Below are positions 16,515 to 19,082 of a stretch of DNA of 19,082 nt, in pieces. Source of the stretch: BNXB01 sp031548005 (GTDB lineage Bacteria; Bacteroidota; Bacteroidia; Bacteroidales; Azobacteroidaceae); NCBI GenBank assembly GCA_031548005.1, contig JAVBRK010000043.1, positions 1 through 19,082 of the forward strand. Direction: 5' to 3'. Under the pieces are notes generated by a model. The model ran no database searches, was not told the DNA's origin, and saw nothing but the letters and a program-made list of their open reading frames with translations. Position numbers and translations under genes: made by a program. Each line of letters starts with the position of its first letter. Positions within the stretch are counted from its first letter, which is position 1.

Positions 16515-16515
16515 G
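16508..16515 (+). promoter_or_regulatory. Candidate -7 promoter element in front of the transglutaminase-like gene
   Basis: TATTTTTG fully matches the Bacteroides -7 consensus TAnnTTTG and is embedded in the T-run of the terminator hairpin. No TTTG is found about 19 bp upstream, where the hairpin loop lies, so the -33 element would be non-canonical. If used, it starts transcription near 16520 and favours translation from the GTG at 16536 rather than the GTG at 16515, which overlaps the element. Confidence 0.3.
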
Positions 16516-16535
16516 TGATTTACAACCACTCTAAA

Positions 16536-17624
16536 GTGAGAAAATTAATTTACATATTACCTTTTATATTTTTCTCTCAGTTGAGTGCTCAATCGTATGA
16601 TTTGGAGCAAGGAAAAATTGACTTCCAGAGAAGCAGAAATGCTTTAACTCAAGCTGTCCCTGTTGATATTCAAAAACATTTTGATATTGCAATCGATGAA
16701 ATAAGTCAAATGCTGAAAGGAGAAAAAACTTTGAGTTTCAAAAGAGCCGTTTACCTTGTGGAAAATGCCTATTACGAAGGGAAAATTAGTTGGGAGGATT
16801 ATAATAATGAGATACTAAGCATTAAACCTATTCTCAATAAAATGATTGACGAGCGCAACCTGCGACAATATAAAACAGCAGGGAATTGGGCAGTATTTAC
16901 TTATATGTCTGACAGTATTCCCGAAAACAAATTCAATCCATACCAGTATGACTTTGAGAGTTTCATGAGTGATTCGGATAAAGAAAGTTATATGGTATCG
17001 CGTCTTCTGAAAACCAGAAAAGGAAATTGTAGGGCATTGCCCTATTTTTATAAGATTTTAGCCGATGAGGTTGGTGTGGAAGCATTTATTGCGATCGCTC
17101 CAATGCATTGTTATGTAAAACACCGGGATGAACAAGGAAATTGGTGGAACCTGGAAATGACAACAGGCTCTTTTTCCCGCTCCAGTTTCATAATGGAAAC
17201 ATTTAATGTCTCAGAAACCGCCATAAAAAGTGGGTTGTTTATGAAAGGATTGTCGGATGTTGAGTCTGTTGCATATTGTATATACGACTTGTTGTCTTAT
17301 TACGAAGACAAAACAGGAAGATATTCCGATGATTTTGTAAAAAAGTGTTATGAGATCGGCTTGCAATACTATCCCAACAGTCAATTACAAATTAACAAAG
17401 CGAATGATTTGCAATTCCGCTTAAGTAGTAAAATAATAGAAAAAGGATTGGAAAGTTATAATGAAATCGTCAATTACCCGGAATTAATGAGTGAATTTGA
17501 AATCATGAATGATGCTTTTAGATATCTTTCAGAAATTGGCTATAGCACCATGAAAAATGAAGATTATGAGAAAATAGTTCATGACGTAAAAGATAAACAG
17601 ACAAAATTAAATGCTGAGAAATAG
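16536..17624 (+). CDS. Secreted transglutaminase-like (cysteine protease fold) protein
   Basis: With the GTG at 16536 as start the protein has 362 residues and opens with a clean signal peptide (MRKLIYILPFIFFSQLSAQ). No in-frame ATG precedes it; the only upstream candidate is a GTG at 16515, which would add seven polar residues. A helical N-terminal part (about 20-120, with FKRAVYLVENAYYEGKISW) precedes a transglutaminase-like core. The candidate triad is C165 (KGNCRALP), H191 (APMHCYVKH) and E207 in WWNLEMTTG, where many members have Asp. A helical C-terminus (about 240-362) has no recognised domain. The fold is used for crosslinking, deamidation or peptide cleavage; no substrate can be named. 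It precedes the RHS/metallopeptidase gene by 12 bp, so the two are almost surely one operon. Codons are AT-richer than in the PUL genes. Confidence 0.75.
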   Translation: MRKLIYILPFIFFSQLSAQSYDLEQGKIDFQRSRNALTQAVPVDIQKHFDIAIDEISQMLKGEKTLSFKRAVYLVENAYYEGKISWEDYNNEILSIKPILNKMIDERNLRQYKTAGNWAVFTYMSDSIPENKFNPYQYDFESFMSDSDKESYMVSRLLKTRKGNCRALPYFYKILADEVGVEAFIAIAPMHCYVKHRDEQGNWWNLEMTTGSFSRSSFIMETFNVSETAIKSGLFMKGLSDVESVAYCIYDLLSYYEDKTGRYSDDFVKKCYEIGLQYYPNSQLQINKANDLQFRLSSKIIEKGLESYNEIVNYPELMSEFEIMNDAFRYLSEIGYSTMKNEDYEKIVHDVKDKQTKLNAEK

Positions 17625-17636
17625 TATAATAAATAG

Positions 17637-18662
17637 ATGGAAATGAATATGAAAAAGCTAATTCTGTTTTTGAGTACAGGGATGTTTGGTGTATTCAATA
17701 TTTTTGCACAGACACCTTACGACAACTTTGCTCCTGAACAAAGTGTGAAATCAATAATTGAATTGCCACAAACGCAATTTAGACTGGAAAATACTAACAC
17801 TAACAGCGAGGTACGCTACGCGGAATTTGATAAAAACACATTATCGTTAATCCTGTTGGACGACAGTGCGAACGTGATTAAAACACTGGTGTTTAGTCCG
17901 AATGAAAAGAAATTTTTAACGATGGATCCGTTGGCTGAGAAATATTATTCCATAAGCCCGTATGCATATTGTGCAAATAATCCCATCCGATATGTAGATT
18001 TGAGAGGAGATAGCATTTCATTAGCGGGGATGCAACAATTAGATCAAGTTCTTAATACAAGTTACACTCAAACAATTGTAAGCGATTTACAAGCACAGAC
18101 TGGGTTAGCTATTGCTGTTGCAACAGATGGAAAAATGTCATATACAAAAGATGCAAATGGAAAACCGGTAATAGCAACAACGACTGATGCAAATGGAAAT
18201 ACAGTGCTGGTTGGTAGTGCAGCAGCAAGAACTTTGATGACAGGAGCAATTGATCATCAAGATTGGGTTACTTTAGCTCCTGGAAAATCAGGAGTCCTTC
18301 CTGGAACTAATAATATAGGATTAAATTTTAAGCAAATAAATGGTTTTATGAGTGGAACTGTTGGGATGGATAGTCGAACTTTAGGTTGGGGAATGACTTT
18401 TATGCATGAGCTTCATCACACGCAGGTAGGAGGTGGTTTGCATGATACTCCGGGAAATCCAGGCCCGGTAGTAACACAGATGAATATTATCCGTTCAGAA
18501 TTAAATACTTTAGGAGGGAACTATGGGCAAAGACTGAATTACAATGCTACTCCTATAGGTTCATTTAACTATATTCCGTTTAATGCCGGTGCTCAAGGTT
18601 TAATAAATGCAAGATTGATTCCGGGGGCAATGCCTAATGATAAGTTCATAAGATATAAATAA
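17637..18662 (+). CDS. Secreted RHS-core stub fused to HExxH metallopeptidase domain: putative polymorphic toxin
   Basis: This is a 341-residue protein with four parts. A signal peptide (1 to about 25, MKKLILFLSTGMFGVFNIFAQ from Met5, 17649) comes first. A short linker (26-90) follows. Residues 92-125 form the distal end of an RHS repeat-associated core (DPLAEKYYSISPYAYCANNPIRYVD..GD). The variable C-terminal domain (126-341) carries H257-E258-L-H-H261, a zinc-peptidase HExxH motif. E288 in MNIIRSELN is a possible third ligand, and a GQRLNY...YIPF tail resembles RHS-linked M91-like peptidases. In RHS proteins this position after the core is where toxic domains sit. Oddly, the protein has no YD repeats at all and lacks the usual YGARYYDP half of the core, so it would be exported by Sec rather than delivered in an RHS shell. 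A cut-down orphan tip is the alternative. A secreted protein gene follows after 9 bp. Confidence 0.75.
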   Translation: MEMNMKKLILFLSTGMFGVFNIFAQTPYDNFAPEQSVKSIIELPQTQFRLENTNTNSEVRYAEFDKNTLSLILLDDSANVIKTLVFSPNEKKFLTMDPLAEKYYSISPYAYCANNPIRYVDLRGDSISLAGMQQLDQVLNTSYTQTIVSDLQAQTGLAIAVATDGKMSYTKDANGKPVIATTTDANGNTVLVGSAAARTLMTGAIDHQDWVTLAPGKSGVLPGTNNIGLNFKQINGFMSGTVGMDSRTLGWGMTFMHELHHTQVGGGLHDTPGNPGPVVTQMNIIRSELNTLGGNYGQRLNYNATPIGSFNYIPFNAGAQGLINARLIPGAMPNDKFIRYK

Positions 18663-18671
18663 TTACTTATT

Positions 18672-19082
18672 ATGAAATATATTTTGATCTTTTGTTCATT
18701 TTTTCATTATGTTGTAATTAATGCTCAATCAAATTGTGATCAAGATTCTATCAAATATTTGATAGCTTACAATTATGTTATGAATGATTCCATAAATCAA
18801 AGGAAATCAATTTCAGTATCAGACTCCATTGTTGATTTGGATCGGTTTTGGTTTTCAAGAGATCTTATAACATTACCTGTGGAGAAGGAAAAATTGGATA
18901 AATATCGTACAGATAAAAAATATATTTGGTTTGATCCTTTTTACTCATCGTGTATTGACTCTTTATTCTGCAAAAACCATAAACAATCAGGTAGTGTATT
19001 ATTCTTTTCAATGATAGAGGATAACATGCTTCGAGCAGATTTATTACCTTATAAAAGACATTTTGACAAGTTTAATTATGAA
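18672..19082 (+). CDS. Secreted protein of unknown family, 3'-truncated by window edge; candidate immunity protein
   Basis: An ATG at 18672 opens a frame that stays open for 137 codons to the last base, so the stop lies outside. It begins with a signal peptide (MKYILIFCSFFHYVVINAQ, cleaved near residue 19). A mature polar, aromatic-rich segment follows, with cysteines at residues 22, 106 and 112 and tryptophans in RFWFSRD and KYIWFDP. I recognise no domain. It starts 9 bp after the RHS/metallopeptidase gene and is as AT-rich as that gene, so they share an operon. A small exported protein directly behind a secreted toxin-like gene is where a periplasmic immunity protein would be expected, but that role is purely positional. 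Confidence 0.7.
   Translation, partial: MKYILIFCSFFHYVVINAQSNCDQDSIKYLIAYNYVMNDSINQRKSISVSDSIVDLDRFWFSRDLITLPVEKEKLDKYRTDKKYIWFDPFYSSCIDSLFCKNHKQSGSVLFFSMIEDNMLRADLLPYKRHFDKFNYE

Noticed and set aside
17637..18662. RHS-stub gene as a pseudogene
   Set aside because: The frame is intact, begins with an in-frame signal peptide, keeps the HExxH motif and has a tight downstream gene; a displaced tip remains possible but decay is not visible.
1..19082. CRISPR arrays, tRNA/rRNA genes, insertion sequences, integrase or T9SS sorting domains
   Set aside because: None was found by reading: no regularly spaced repeats, no cloverleaf candidates, no transposase-like frames, and no conserved sorting domain at the C-termini of the complete secreted proteins.

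Overview
The window looks like chromosomal DNA of a gut-type Bacteroidales bacterium (Bacteroides/Parabacteroides-like; genus not provable here). The evidence is a one-piece hybrid two-component regulator with 14 propeller repeats, a dense set of exported or lipid-anchored glycosidases of PUL-typical families (GH105, GH127/DUF1680, GH43, DUF4965), weak Shine-Dalgarno sites, Bacteroides-style promoter elements (TAnnTTTG) and a Wzi-family outer-membrane barrel.

Region 1 (1-4007, + strand): the 3' part of a GH105 unsaturated-uronyl hydrolase, then a GH127-superfamily enzyme and a GH43 enzyme. Region 2 (3993-9543, - strand): a Wzi-like barrel with its own candidate promoter, downstream of the HTCS regulator. 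The last coding bases of GH43 and the Wzi gene overlap tail to tail by 15 bp. Region 3 (about 9697-16387, + strand): read divergently from the regulator are a second GH43, a DUF4964/5127/4965/1793 lipoprotein and a second, canonical GH127 lipoprotein with a C-terminal discoidin-like domain. The last two overlap by 4 bp. Together these form one arm of a polysaccharide utilization locus. Unsaturated uronate removal plus arabinofuranosidase-type families point to a pectic glycan (rhamnogalacturonan with arabinose-containing side chains) or a related arabinose-rich plant glycan. No SusC/SusD pair is in the window, so the import pair probably lies upstream or elsewhere.

Region 4 (16388-19082, + strand): after a hairpin/T-run the DNA becomes visibly AT-richer and the gene content changes completely. 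A non-ATG-started transglutaminase-like secreted protein is followed 12 bp later by a compact secreted protein. It joins a signal peptide and a short RHS-core stub to a metallopeptidase-like domain with HELHH. Nine bases further on begins a secreted protein that is cut by the window edge and occupies the position of an immunity gene. I read this as a small polymorphic-toxin type module beside the PUL, and it is the most novel-looking part of the window.

Several apparent long reading frames start at TTG or GTG. I moved the regulator start to the ATG at 9543 and the second GH43 to the ATG at 9697. I saw no tRNA, rRNA, CRISPR array, insertion sequence or integrase.
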